The notes under the pieces were generated by a model, which made no database searches, was not told where the DNA came from, and saw only the letters and a list, made by a program, of their open reading frames with translations. Both the position numbers and the translations under genes were made by a program. DNA of 64,000 nt from Microbulbifer sp. Q7 (GTDB lineage: Bacteria > Pseudomonadota > Gammaproteobacteria > Pseudomonadales > Cellvibrionaceae), in contig NZ_LROY01000002.1 of assembly GCF_001639145.1 (NCBI RefSeq), positions 1,210,501 to 1,274,500 of the forward strand, written 5' to 3'. Positions 1-7,244 of this stretch are shown here, piece by piece; within the stretch, counting starts at the first letter, position 1, and every line of letters starts with the position of its first letter.

Positions 1-675
1 CAGCGGCTCCCGCAGTGGCGCCATCTGCTGCAGGCGCAAACAGCTCTCGCGGCGCTTGTCGAGGTCCCACAGTACCTGCGGCAATGGCACCGCTAGTTCC
101 TGTGCCCCTTCACGCGGCTGCAGGGTGAGCACCGCACCGGCCAGGGACGCCACCGCGCCGGGTGCTTCCGCCAGCGCAATCGGTGACCAATCCAGAGTAA
201 AGACCTGGCCACGGACGTTAACCGGAAATCCAAAGCGCGGCGCCGTAATCCCGCGCAGCAGTTCGGCCAGCTGAAGCTTCGGTAAAAACCGCTGCAGCGA
301 CATACCGGCAACCTGGCTATGGCTGATGCCGAAGGCGCGCGCGGCGGCCTGGTTAGCCGCCACGATGCGCCCCTCACGATCCACCGACAGAACCGGCTCC
401 TTTACATGGCGCAGCAGGGTATCCAGTTCAAAATGGCGGCGCTCCGAGGGAATCAGCTCGATACGCCGTACCTGACGCACGCCGCGCACCCGGTGCAGGG
501 ACTTTTCAATGGCCTGGTACTGGGCCACCAGCAGGCCCGGCGCCGACAGATAGACCTTGTCTCCGCTGTCACCACCGATCTCACCGGACCGGACATTTAC
601 CCGATAATCGGAGAATATTGACATTATTTCTTGCAATATACCCACGCGATCGGAACAGGTTATTTCGATTCTCAT
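1..675 (-). CDS. tyrR: Aromatic amino acid regulator TyrR/PhhR, N-terminal part (cut by window edge)
   Basis: This is a sigma-54-type activator family regulator that senses aromatic amino acids; in Pseudomonas the orthologue PhhR activates phhA. The reading frame is open for 225 codons to the window edge, so the AAA+ and DNA-binding domains lie outside. The start at 675 gives MRIEITCSDRVG, the N-terminal ACT domain (about residues 1-70). A PAS domain follows (about 78-190), containing EPVLSVDREG as in E. coli TyrR. It is divergent from phhA, with a perfect TyrR box only 8 bases upstream of the start codon, so autorepression is likely. Identification comes from recalled similarity to E. coli TyrR and from the context. 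Confidence 0.88.
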   Translation of the reverse strand, partial: MRIEITCSDRVGILQEIMSIFSDYRVNVRSGEIGGDSGDKVYLSAPGLLVAQYQAIEKSLHRVRGVRQVRRIELIPSERRHFELDTLLRHVKEPVLSVDREGRIVAANQAAARAFGISHSQVAGMSLQRFLPKLQLAELLRGITAPRFGFPVNVRGQVFTLDWSPIALAEAPGAVASLAGAVLTLQPREGAQELAVPLPQVLWDLDKRRESCLRLQQMAPLREPL

Positions 676-683
676 GGCCCAAC

Positions 684-701
684 TGTAAACATTAGTTTAC
701 A
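684..701. promoter_or_regulatory. TyrR box
   Basis: The 18-bp site is TGTAAA-N6-TTTACA, an exact match to the known TyrR/PhhR operator consensus. It lies between tyrR and phhA, ends 141 bases before the phhA start and begins 8 bases before the tyrR start. It therefore covers the tyrR leader or ribosome-binding region, which fits autorepression together with activation of phhA. Function is inferred from the match and the position. Confidence 0.85.
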
Positions 702-842
702 AAAAGTGTAGTCCGCGCACCGGCTTTAGCGCATTTTCAACACCCTCTCCCCTGCCCTCGCGGTCATCGGCTGTCTAAGAATAGAGAGACGATAACAACA
801 GACGCAGCGGCAACCGACCGCGCGCACACTCAGGAGATCAGC

Positions 843-1643
843 ATGAGCAGTGGCAAAAAACCCAGCAAGTACGTTGCCCGGGAGCCAGACGCCAACGGCT
901 TCATCGAGTACACGGCACTGGAGCACGACACCTGGCGGCAATTGATCGAGCGCCAGCTGACCGTGATTCCCGGCCGTGCGTGTGACGAGTACCTGCACGG
1001 ACTGGATCTGCTTGACCTGCCCCGCGACCGCATTCCCCAGCTGGCCGAGGTCAGCGACGTGCTGCGCCGCGAGACCGGCTGGGAATGCGCCCGAGTGCCC
1101 GCCCTGATTGGTTTCGAAACCTTTTTCCGCCTGCTGTCCGAGCGCAAGTTTCCGGTGGCCACCTTTATTCGCACCCCGGAAGAATTCGACTACCTGCAGG
1201 AACCGGATATTTTCCACGAGATCTTTGGCCACTGCGCCATGCTCACCAACCCGGCGTTTGCGAATTTCACGCAAAAATACGGCGAACTGGGCCTCAATGC
1301 CTCCCCCAAGGAGCGCGCGTACCTGGCGCGACTGTACTGGTTCACGGTGGAATTCGGCCTGATGAAGACCGACGACGGCCTGCGCATCTACGGCGGCGGC
1401 ATCCTGTCATCGCCCAAGGAAACCCTGTACGCACTGAGCGACGCCCCCGCGCGTGCCGACTTTGATGTGGTCGATGCTCTGCGCACTCCCTACCGCATCG
1501 ACATCGTACAACCCATCTACTATGTGCTGGACAGCCTGGAAACCCTGCAGCAGCTCACTGAGATCGACCTGATGGCGCGGGTGCACGAAGCGATGGCTGC
1601 AGGACTCTTCGAGCCGCTGTTCCCACCCAAGGAAGCCGCGTAA
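843..1643 (+). CDS. phhA: Phenylalanine 4-monooxygenase
   Basis: This enzyme hydroxylates L-phenylalanine to L-tyrosine using tetrahydrobiopterin, O2 and non-haem iron, the entry step to tyrosine degradation. The 266-residue length is usual for the bacterial family. The iron ligands are visible: His125 and His130 in PDIFHEIFGH, and Glu170 in WFTVEFGL. The start is preceded by an AGGAG-like motif. Control by the divergent TyrR/PhhR is indicated by the box at 684-701. In Pseudomonas phhB (pterin carbinolamine dehydratase) normally follows; here a terminator follows at once, so the recycling enzyme must be elsewhere. Confidence 0.97.
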   Translation: MSSGKKPSKYVAREPDANGFIEYTALEHDTWRQLIERQLTVIPGRACDEYLHGLDLLDLPRDRIPQLAEVSDVLRRETGWECARVPALIGFETFFRLLSERKFPVATFIRTPEEFDYLQEPDIFHEIFGHCAMLTNPAFANFTQKYGELGLNASPKERAYLARLYWFTVEFGLMKTDDGLRIYGGGILSSPKETLYALSDAPARADFDVVDALRTPYRIDIVQPIYYVLDSLETLQQLTEIDLMARVHEAMAAGLFEPLFPPKEAA

Positions 1644-1681
1644 CGCTTCAGCACAATTTTCCAACAAATTCCTGTTGTTTG

Positions 1682-1705
1682 GCCGGGCATTGCCCGGCTT
1701 TTTTG
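1682..1705 (+). terminator. Rho-independent terminator of phhA
   Basis: A 7-bp GC stem (GCCGGGC/GCCCGGC) with a 3-nt loop is followed by six T residues, 39 bases after the phhA stop. Confidence 0.88.
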
Positions 1706-1937
1706 TATTTCCCGCCGGCCGCTCCGCAGCCTGAGAAAAATTCCACTACTGACACCCCGGAACTGAGATTATCGTTATCGGCAAGACAAGGGGCACAGCA
1801 AAGGGTTCTTCTGCAGGTAACTGACGTCGGATCTCGCTGAGCCCACCAAAACCACCGGGGTATTTTGTTGCTAAAGGCCGCTTTCTGAGCGCCCCGAATG
1901 AAACATGCCCCCGCGTTTTAGGGAGATATGTAGCACT

Positions 1938-2408
1938 ATGTCCTCACTCGACGCGATTGATCGACAACTTCTTGCCATCCTTCAATCTGATGTTAGTCTC
2001 TCCATCGAAGAGCTGGCCGAGCGCGTAGGGCTTACCAAGACCCCGTGCTGGCGCCGGATACAGAAACTGGAGAAAAGCGGCATCATTCGCCGCAAGGTGG
2101 CACTGCTGGACGCCGAGGTACTCGGCCTGCCGGTCTCGGTTTTCGCCCAGGTAAAAACCAACCAGCACAGCGCAGAGTGGGCGGAGTCTTTTTCCGACGC
2201 GATGGCGGACTTGCCTGAGGTAGTCGATTGCTACCGTATGGCGGGAGACTACGACTACATTCTGAGAATCGTTGTCAGCGATGTGGCCGCCTATGATCGC
2301 TTTTACAAAAAGCTGATCGCGCACTCGGGGATCTCCGATGTCGCCTCCAATTTCGCTATGGAGCAGATCAAGAGCACCACGCAGCTGCCCATACCGCCGG
2401 GAGAATAA
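1938..2408 (+). CDS. Lrp/AsnC family transcriptional regulator
   Basis: This 156-residue protein has an N-terminal helix-turn-helix (SLDAIDRQLLAILQSD, then TKTPCWRRIQKLEKSG) and a C-terminal RAM ligand-binding domain that ends in the usual MEQIKSTTQLP-type strand. An upstream in-frame start at 1905 is possible. The ATG at 1938 was preferred because it gives the normal Lrp/AsnC N-terminus and has GGAG about 12 bases before it. The next gene, 70 bases downstream on the same strand, is a class V PLP enzyme, so the regulator may control it. The ligand is not predictable. Confidence 0.93.
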   Translation: MSSLDAIDRQLLAILQSDVSLSIEELAERVGLTKTPCWRRIQKLEKSGIIRRKVALLDAEVLGLPVSVFAQVKTNQHSAEWAESFSDAMADLPEVVDCYRMAGDYDYILRIVVSDVAAYDRFYKKLIAHSGISDVASNFAMEQIKSTTQLPIPPGE

Positions 2409-2478
2409 CCCCAGCTCAATTACTGTTTAACGTAAAGCCTGCGGGCGATCCCCGCGGGCGCAGTATATTGAGGTAGCC

Positions 2479-4146
2479 ATGCACAGCCATGCACAAGCCG
2501 CGTCTGTTCCGGACGCATCTGACACCGACACCGATTCCCTGCTGCAACGCATCCGCAACAACGTCATTGGCGAGCGCATGCCAATGGAAACACCGTTCGG
2601 ACAGCGCCCGCTGATTTATGCCGATTACACCGCCTCCGGCCGCGCACTGCGCTTTATTGAGGATGCGATCCGCAACCGTGTGCTGCCGTGGTACGCCAAC
2701 ACCCATACGGAAACCTCCGCTACCGGCCGCCAGACCACCGCGTTCCGCGAGCAGGCGCGGGCAGCGATTCGCAAATCCGTCAACGCTGGCGATGACCACG
2801 CCATCATCTTCTGCGGCGCCGGTGCCACCGCCGCCGTCAATCGTCTGGTGGATTGCCTGGGCCTCCGCGCAGACAGTTACCAGCGCCTCGGCGGCGAGTC
2901 GGGCAGCATCCCCGAAGAAAAGCGCCCGGTGGTGTTTATCGGGCCGTACGAACACCATTCCAATGACCTGCCATGGCGGGAATCCGTGGCCGAAGTGGTG
3001 ACCATTCCGCAAAACGACGCGGGGGGCGTCGACCTGCAAGCCCTGCAGGCCGCACTCGATAAGTACGCGGCGCGCCCCATGAAAATCGGCAGTTTTTCCG
3101 CTGCTTCCAACGTGACCGGCATACGCACCGACGTCGAAGCGGTGACCCGCCTGCTCCACCAGAACGGTGCCCTGTCTTTCTGGGATTACGCCGCCGCTGG
3201 CCCCTACGTGGGCATCAATGTGCAGGGCGAGGACGACCTCGCCAGTAAAGACGCACTGTTCCTCTCTCCGCATAAATTTGTCGGCGGCCCCGGCACGCCG
3301 GGCATCCTCGTGGTGCGCAAAAACCTGCTGCCGAAATCCCAGCCAGCGGTGACAGGGGGCGGCACTGTGTCCTGGGTGAGCCCCGGGCGCCATACCTACC
3401 TGCCCGCCGGCGAACGCCGCGAGGAAGCAGGCACCCCCGCCATCGTCGAATCCGTGCGCGCAGGCATGGCCTTTGCGCTCAAGGACCAGGTGGGCGCAGA
3501 CACCATCGAAGCCCGCGAGGCGGCCTGGATTGCACGCGCCTTCGCGCGCTGGTCGACTAACGAAAACATCGAGATACTCGGCGGAACCGCCGCAGAACGG
3601 GTCAGCATCGTATCCCTGCACCTGCTGCACGACGGCAAACCGCTGCACCACGGCTTCGTGGTCGCCCTGCTGAACGATCTCTTCGGTATTCAGGTGCGCG
3701 GCGGCTGCTCCTGTGCCGGCCCCTATGGCCACCACCTGCTGCATCTCACCGACGCACAGAGCACCGCCATTGAAAAGCTGGTGAGTGAGGGCGAAAGCAT
3801 TCTCAAGCCCGGTTGGGTTCGCCTGAACTTCAATTATTTCCTCGACGAGGAAACCGTCGATTACCTGATCGACGCCATTGAACTGATCGCGGAATATGGC
3901 GCGCGTATGTTGCCCTATTATCAGTACGACACCGCAAACGGCGTCTGGCGCTACCAGGGCATCGAGGGCGATGCACCACTTACCCTGACATTCGATGGTG
4001 AAGACGCAGCGCCAGAAACGCTGGCTATTCCCCTGCAGGAATTTATCCAGCAGGCGCGCGCCATTCTGGCAAATCCGCCGGGGGAAACATGCGCGCAGCC
4101 GGTGCTCTCCCCGGAGGGAGAAAACCTGCGCTGGTTCAAACTCTAG
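2479..4146 (+). CDS. Class V aminotransferase-fold PLP enzyme (SufS/selenocysteine lyase-like)
   Basis: This 555-residue PLP enzyme has the class V fold. The Schiff-base lysine is Lys266 in SPHKFVGGPGTPG, the cofactor aspartate is Asp236 in FWDYAAAGP, and a His pair is in YEHHSND. RGGCSCAGPYGH contains cysteines where cysteine desulfurases have their mobile catalytic Cys. The protein is about 150 residues longer than SufS, with a C-terminal extension (about 480-555) of no recognised domain. No Suf or Isc partners are nearby, and it follows an Lrp-type regulator, which points to amino-acid metabolism rather than Fe-S assembly. The substrate is unknown. Confidence 0.8.
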   Translation: MHSHAQAASVPDASDTDTDSLLQRIRNNVIGERMPMETPFGQRPLIYADYTASGRALRFIEDAIRNRVLPWYANTHTETSATGRQTTAFREQARAAIRKSVNAGDDHAIIFCGAGATAAVNRLVDCLGLRADSYQRLGGESGSIPEEKRPVVFIGPYEHHSNDLPWRESVAEVVTIPQNDAGGVDLQALQAALDKYAARPMKIGSFSAASNVTGIRTDVEAVTRLLHQNGALSFWDYAAAGPYVGINVQGEDDLASKDALFLSPHKFVGGPGTPGILVVRKNLLPKSQPAVTGGGTVSWVSPGRHTYLPAGERREEAGTPAIVESVRAGMAFALKDQVGADTIEAREAAWIARAFARWSTNENIEILGGTAAERVSIVSLHLLHDGKPLHHGFVVALLNDLFGIQVRGGCSCAGPYGHHLLHLTDAQSTAIEKLVSEGESILKPGWVRLNFNYFLDEETVDYLIDAIELIAEYGARMLPYYQYDTANGVWRYQGIEGDAPLTLTFDGEDAAPETLAIPLQEFIQQARAILANPPGETCAQPVLSPEGENLRWFKL

Positions 4147-4263
4147 GAGTCGCTCTGTCGGCGACAGGGACGTCGCTGCGCCATCACAGCCATTGAAAAC
4201 GTGCGTACTCAGGGCCGATAATGCACGCAACCCGAATCGCCCAGTCTGCTACAAGGATGCGCA

Positions 4264-5433
4264 GTGCCTGAAGCCTCGCTGTTCCAGTCGTTCTTCCTGA
4301 TCTTTACCGGTGCCGCCATCGTTGCGTCACTGGCGCTGTGGGGCCGCCAGCCTCTGCTCGTCGCCTACATTGCGCTGGGTTGCCTGCTCGGCCCCTCCGG
4401 CCTCGCCGTGATTGACAACGTCGACCTAATGGCGGAAATGTCCAGCATCGGCATCATCTTCCTGCTGTTCCTGCTGGGGCTCGATATGCAGCCCAAGGCG
4501 CTCATTTCCGTGCTGCGCAAAGCTACCTTTGTCGGCCTGATCAGTTGCGGCATATTCCTCGCCATGGGCTATGGCATTGGCCGACTGTTCGGCTTTACCG
4601 ACACGGAAAGCTGGGTCATTGGTATGGCGATGATGTTTTCCAGCACCATTATCGGTATCAAGTTGCTGCCCACCACCGTGCTGCACCACAAACATCTCGG
4701 TGAAATGATGGTCGGGCTGCTCCTGTTCCAGGACTTTGTCGCCATCACCTGCCTGATGATCCTGCTGAGCGGCAGCACCGGCTCCGTCGACTTTACGCAG
4801 CTGGGCATTTCCTTCGCCGCCCTGCCACTGCTCATCGGGTTTGCCTGGGGCGCGGTGCGCTACGTCCTGCAGCCGCTGCTCACCAAGTTTGACCGCTTCC
4901 ACGAATACGTCTTTCTGCTCGCTCTCGGCTGGTGCATGGGGCTCGCCGAACTCGCGGAAGTCGTCGGCCTGTCGCGGGAAATCGGTGCCTTTATCGCCGG
5001 CATCACCCTCGCCACCAGCCCCATCGCCCAATACATTGCCATCAGCCTGAAACCGCTGCGGGATTTCTTCCTGATTCTGTTTTTCTTCAGCCTTGGGGCC
5101 CAGTTCCACCTGGACATGGTGCCGGAAATCGCCCTACCCGCGGTGGTCGCCGCGATTGCGGTACTGGCCATCAAGCCGGTGATTTTTCGCTACCTGCTCG
5201 GGCAGCAGAGCGAGCGCAAGATATTGGCGTGGGATATTGGCTTCCGCCTAGGGCAAATCAGTGAGTTCTCGCTGCTGATCGCATTTTTGGCAGTCAGCCA
5301 GCAGCTGATCGGCAGCAAGGCATCACACCTCATCCAGGCCACCGCGATTCTGACCTTCCTGGTGTCTTCCTATATAGTGGTGCTGAACTTCCCGAACCCG
5401 ATTGCAATCAAAGACGAGTTGCGACGGGACTGA
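4264..5433 (+). CDS. CPA2-type (Kef-like) cation:proton antiporter
   Basis: This is a 389-residue integral membrane protein of the monovalent cation:proton antiporter-2 family (Na+/H+ exchanger fold), with about 12 hydrophobic segments. It lacks the C-terminal TrkA-N (RCK) domain of KefB/KefC, so glutathione or NAD gating of the Kef type is not expected. The start is a GTG with AGGA upstream; the nearby ATG at 4257 is out of frame. Typical motifs are FLLFLLGLDMQPKAL and the FSLGAQF segment near residue 280. The cation specificity cannot be read from the sequence. Confidence 0.85.
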   Translation: MPEASLFQSFFLIFTGAAIVASLALWGRQPLLVAYIALGCLLGPSGLAVIDNVDLMAEMSSIGIIFLLFLLGLDMQPKALISVLRKATFVGLISCGIFLAMGYGIGRLFGFTDTESWVIGMAMMFSSTIIGIKLLPTTVLHHKHLGEMMVGLLLFQDFVAITCLMILLSGSTGSVDFTQLGISFAALPLLIGFAWGAVRYVLQPLLTKFDRFHEYVFLLALGWCMGLAELAEVVGLSREIGAFIAGITLATSPIAQYIAISLKPLRDFFLILFFFSLGAQFHLDMVPEIALPAVVAAIAVLAIKPVIFRYLLGQQSERKILAWDIGFRLGQISEFSLLIAFLAVSQQLIGSKASHLIQATAILTFLVSSYIVVLNFPNPIAIKDELRRD

Positions 5434-5440
5434 GTTGCCA

Positions 5441-5491
5441 CAGAGACGCGGCGGGTAGGTTCCGAGTAACCTGCTTGCGACTGTTATGCAT
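5441..5491 (-). repeat. Degenerate or truncated terminal attC site
   Basis: On the minus strand the R'' core ATGCATAAC follows directly on the stop codon of the lipoprotein gene. An imperfect stem (GCGGGTAGGTT against AACCTGCTTGC, 8 of 11 paired) follows with a 6-nt loop. The expected far GTT core is not found before the end of the antiporter gene at 5433, so the site seems decayed. Confidence 0.45.
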
Positions 5492-5845
5492 TTACTCCCA
5501 AGTGCCCTGGAATAATCTAACCCTCTTAGTGCCATGCTCTGACGAGTAAACAGTTAGTATTACTCCAGCATCCCGTTCAGAGCGCGCTGAAAAAATGGCT
5601 TCTTGCACTGCCGAAATGACTTCTGCATCATCAGTTTTGTACAAATTAATGTGAACTTTATCGCCTAATAGAGAAGCGCCCTCCCAAAAAATGTAGCCAT
5701 TTTTCGAGCACTCTTCTCTGCTTGCACATATGCCTTTTTCAATAAGGGATACCGTGGCCGCCTCAGCATATGCCACAGCGCTATCTCTATCTATATCACC
5801 ACAACCAAGCAACGATAGACAGATCAAAGATAAGTAGTTCTTCAT
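5492..5845 (-). CDS. Small lipoprotein in an integron-type cassette, function unknown
   Basis: This 117-residue protein starts MKNYLSLICLSLLGCGD, a lipoprotein signal with lipobox LSLLGC and Cys about residue 15; Asp at +2 favours inner-membrane retention. The ATG at 5845 was chosen over a longer frame because AAGGAAG lies just upstream and the longer frame would read through the attC site. The mature part (KINLYKTDDAEVISAVQEAIFSA region) is not a family I recognise. Its codon use and AT content differ from the neighbours, which fits a captured cassette gene. It is flanked by core sites GTTATGCAT and ATGCATAAC. Confidence 0.7.
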   Translation of the reverse strand: MKNYLSLICLSLLGCGDIDRDSAVAYAEAATVSLIEKGICASREECSKNGYIFWEGASLLGDKVHINLYKTDDAEVISAVQEAIFSARSERDAGVILTVYSSEHGTKRVRLFQGTWE

Positions 5846-5857
5846 ATCTTCCTTGAT

Positions 5858-5976
5858 GCATAACGCCTTGCGCAGCGGCGGCTTACTTTGTGTGTTTTTT
5901 GCGCAAAAATAGGAGCGTAGCGACTGCGCAAAAAGCGCGCAAAGTAAGACGTCGGTCTGCCGCAACTTGTTATGAG
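5858..5976 (-). repeat. attC-like recombination site between the two cassettes
   Basis: The arms ATAAC (5860-5864) and GTTAT (5969-5973) form the R boxes. The next arm pairs TTGCGCAG with a partner carrying one extra G, like the extrahelical base of attC L boxes. TTACTTTG/CAAAGTAA (5883-5890/5940-5947) and TTTTTGCGCA/TGCGCAAAAA extend the stem to a variable loop. The form TAACAAG...GGCGTTATGC resembles published attC ends. Confidence 0.75.
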
Positions 5977-5983
5977 TTTTTCC

Positions 5984-6229
5984 TTAGCGCTTGGCCCAAC
6001 CATAAACTATCAGATGATTGACTATGGAGTGAGACTCCTTCTTCCCCTGCAGCTCGTTTGATAGCTCACTACCACCCCAATCTTCCGACATAAGATGATC
6101 GTGTGACTGCCCCGATTTCTCTGCCTCATTAGCAATCGCTTGCAAGCGCGATGCTAACCAGCGAAGTCTATCTGGCGAGCCATGGATATAGATTTGCTCA
6201 CACTCTTCATCCCTCTCGACGGTTAGCAC
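5984..6229 (-). CDS. Imm32-like immunity protein in an integron-type cassette
   Basis: This is an 81-residue acidic protein. The motifs IYIHGSPDRLRWLASRL, HDHLMSEDWGGSEL and IVNHLIVYGW match my recollection of the Imm32 family, immunity proteins of polymorphic toxin systems. A frame from the TTG at 6241 is four residues longer. The GTG at 6229 was preferred because GGAG lies six bases upstream of it. No toxin gene is adjacent, so it would be an orphan immunity gene, perhaps protecting against neighbours' toxins. It occupies its own cassette with perfectly matched core ends. The family assignment is from memory and moderately certain. Confidence 0.6.
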   Translation of the reverse strand: MLTVERDEECEQIYIHGSPDRLRWLASRLQAIANEAEKSGQSHDHLMSEDWGGSELSNELQGKKESHSIVNHLIVYGWAKR

Positions 6230-6251
6230 AGTATTCTCCAAGACTCATAAC

Positions 6252-6605
6252 ATTTATATCGTAGCCCCAAAGACTACTATCACTGCGTTTCTGTTGCGAT
6301 AGAAAAGTGACTCGGGATATGTGAAAGCTTTATGCAATTCAAAGACTTAACCGGTTCGTTTGATTTTCGAACAACGACAATGTGTTCATCGCGACTGCTA
6401 TCCCCGGTTTATCCCGAACACCCTAAATCTTTGTTTTAAATATAAATTTTCCGGAACTCTGCACCTTGCAAATAGATAACAGTCTTCGCGACCGAATTAT
6501 CAGGAGGCTTACGGAGATTCCCGCGTGAATACGTGGGCCTATACCAGGCCCTGAGGCTATGGTCCGCTCAGCGGTCCGGCCCCTTAGCATTCCGCTCAGT
6601 AATGC
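6252..6605. other. Gene-poor stretch between cassette array and RND remnant
   Basis: No convincing gene is seen. A short inverted pair CTATC/GATAG occurs near 6277-6302. The sequence is AT-rich compared with the flanks. It does not show a second attC hairpin upstream of the first core site, so the array may start at an attI-like or secondary G^TT target here. Confidence 0.5.
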
Positions 6606-6860
6606 ACCATCCGAATAAATGCACGGCACCAGAAAAAGGGAAATCGTCGTCACAGCCAGAATTCCGTAGCCCGGCGAGATTGCCATCGGAATCATGAGTT
6701 TCACCTGCACAGAGGTTTCACGATTTATCGGCATCAAGCCACAAAACGAGTCCAACGTAATGAGGACAACCGGGCGGAATCGCCCTGCTGCGGCCTTGGT
6801 GGGGTCAGGCATGGGCATGCCGTGAGCGCGCAGGCGTTTGCCGTATTCGATCATCACCAG
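6606..6860 (-). pseudogene. Remnant of an RND efflux permease C-terminus
   Basis: An open frame on the minus strand contains LVMIEYGKRLRAHGM, then AGRFRPVVLITLDSFCGLMP, ETSVQVKLMIPMAISPGYG and ISLFLVPCIYSDG. This matches the last membrane helices of HAE/HME RND pumps (typical RFRPILLTTLTTFLGLLPL ... PMAISLAFGVLFATVITLILVPALY). Only about 85 residues of a roughly 1000-residue protein remain. The flanking residues of the frame (6423-7028) do not resemble the family. It lies next to the cassette array in AT-rich DNA, suggesting a decayed, rearranged locus. Confidence 0.75.
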
Positions 6861-7159
6861 GGTCCTCTGGTCGGCGGGCACTGTATCGGCGGTTAGGGTC
6901 ATTAACCGAGCGCCGCGACCGGTGAGTTTCCATTCTGAGCACAAACCCGACAAGCGCCCGGCCCGGCACCCCTGTTCCCGTGCAAAATCGAAAGGTCTGT
7001 CACACGGATACGGCTGAATCGCGGCCATGCGAAGATTCTTTGACCATTCCGTCGAAAAATGTGATCACAAATAGTGAAGTCTCAACGGAGGTTGGTTATC
7101 ATTGCCGGTATAGATTCGCACCGATTGAGCCCGGCGAGGGAAGCACCTCCGGCCAATCA

Positions 7160-7188
7160 GCAGGAGGGCTTCCAGCAAGCCCTCCTGC
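7160..7188. repeat. 12-bp perfect inverted repeat upstream of gcdH
   Basis: GCAGGAGGGCTT and AAGCCCTCCTGC are separated by five bases and form a strong hairpin 57 bases upstream of the gcdH start. No T-run follows on either strand, so it is not a standard terminator. It may be a leader hairpin or operator. Confidence 0.7.
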
Positions 7189-7244
7189 ACGGAAGGCGAG
7201 ATCTGACACCGTTTACCGGAACCACCTATCGCACGGACCATACC

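Larger units (their letters stand above)
5440..6251 (-). mobile_element. Integrase-less integron-type array of two gene cassettes (CALIN-like)
   Basis: Two small minus-strand genes are each bounded by complementary core sites. Cassette 1 begins GTTATGAG (6251-6244) and ends CTCATAAC (5976-5969). Cassette 2 begins GTTATGCAT (5864-5856) and ends ATGCATAAC (5491-5483). Because integration cuts G^TT in the R' core, an intact cassette's first bases should pair with its own R'' core, and both do so perfectly. Between the genes lies a 119-bp imperfect hairpin with attC architecture. No intI is visible, and the array is AT-richer than its flanks. The call rests on structure and has not been tested with a covariance model. 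Confidence 0.75.

Noticed and set aside
2430-2470. GC-rich partial inverted repeat before the class V PLP gene
   Set aside because: The pairing is imperfect and no T-run follows, so a terminator or attenuator could not be supported.
2416-4230. 604-codon open frame on the minus strand
   Set aside because: It is antisense to the class V PLP enzyme, whose motifs are clear. No family features were seen in the opposite frame.
6423-7028. 201-codon frame as an intact gene
   Set aside because: Only the middle resembles an RND permease C-terminus and both ends are unrelated, so it was annotated as a pseudogene fragment.
7056-7072. CRP-like TGTGATCACA upstream of gcdH
   Set aside because: The half-sites abut instead of being six bases apart, so it does not match the CRP operator.
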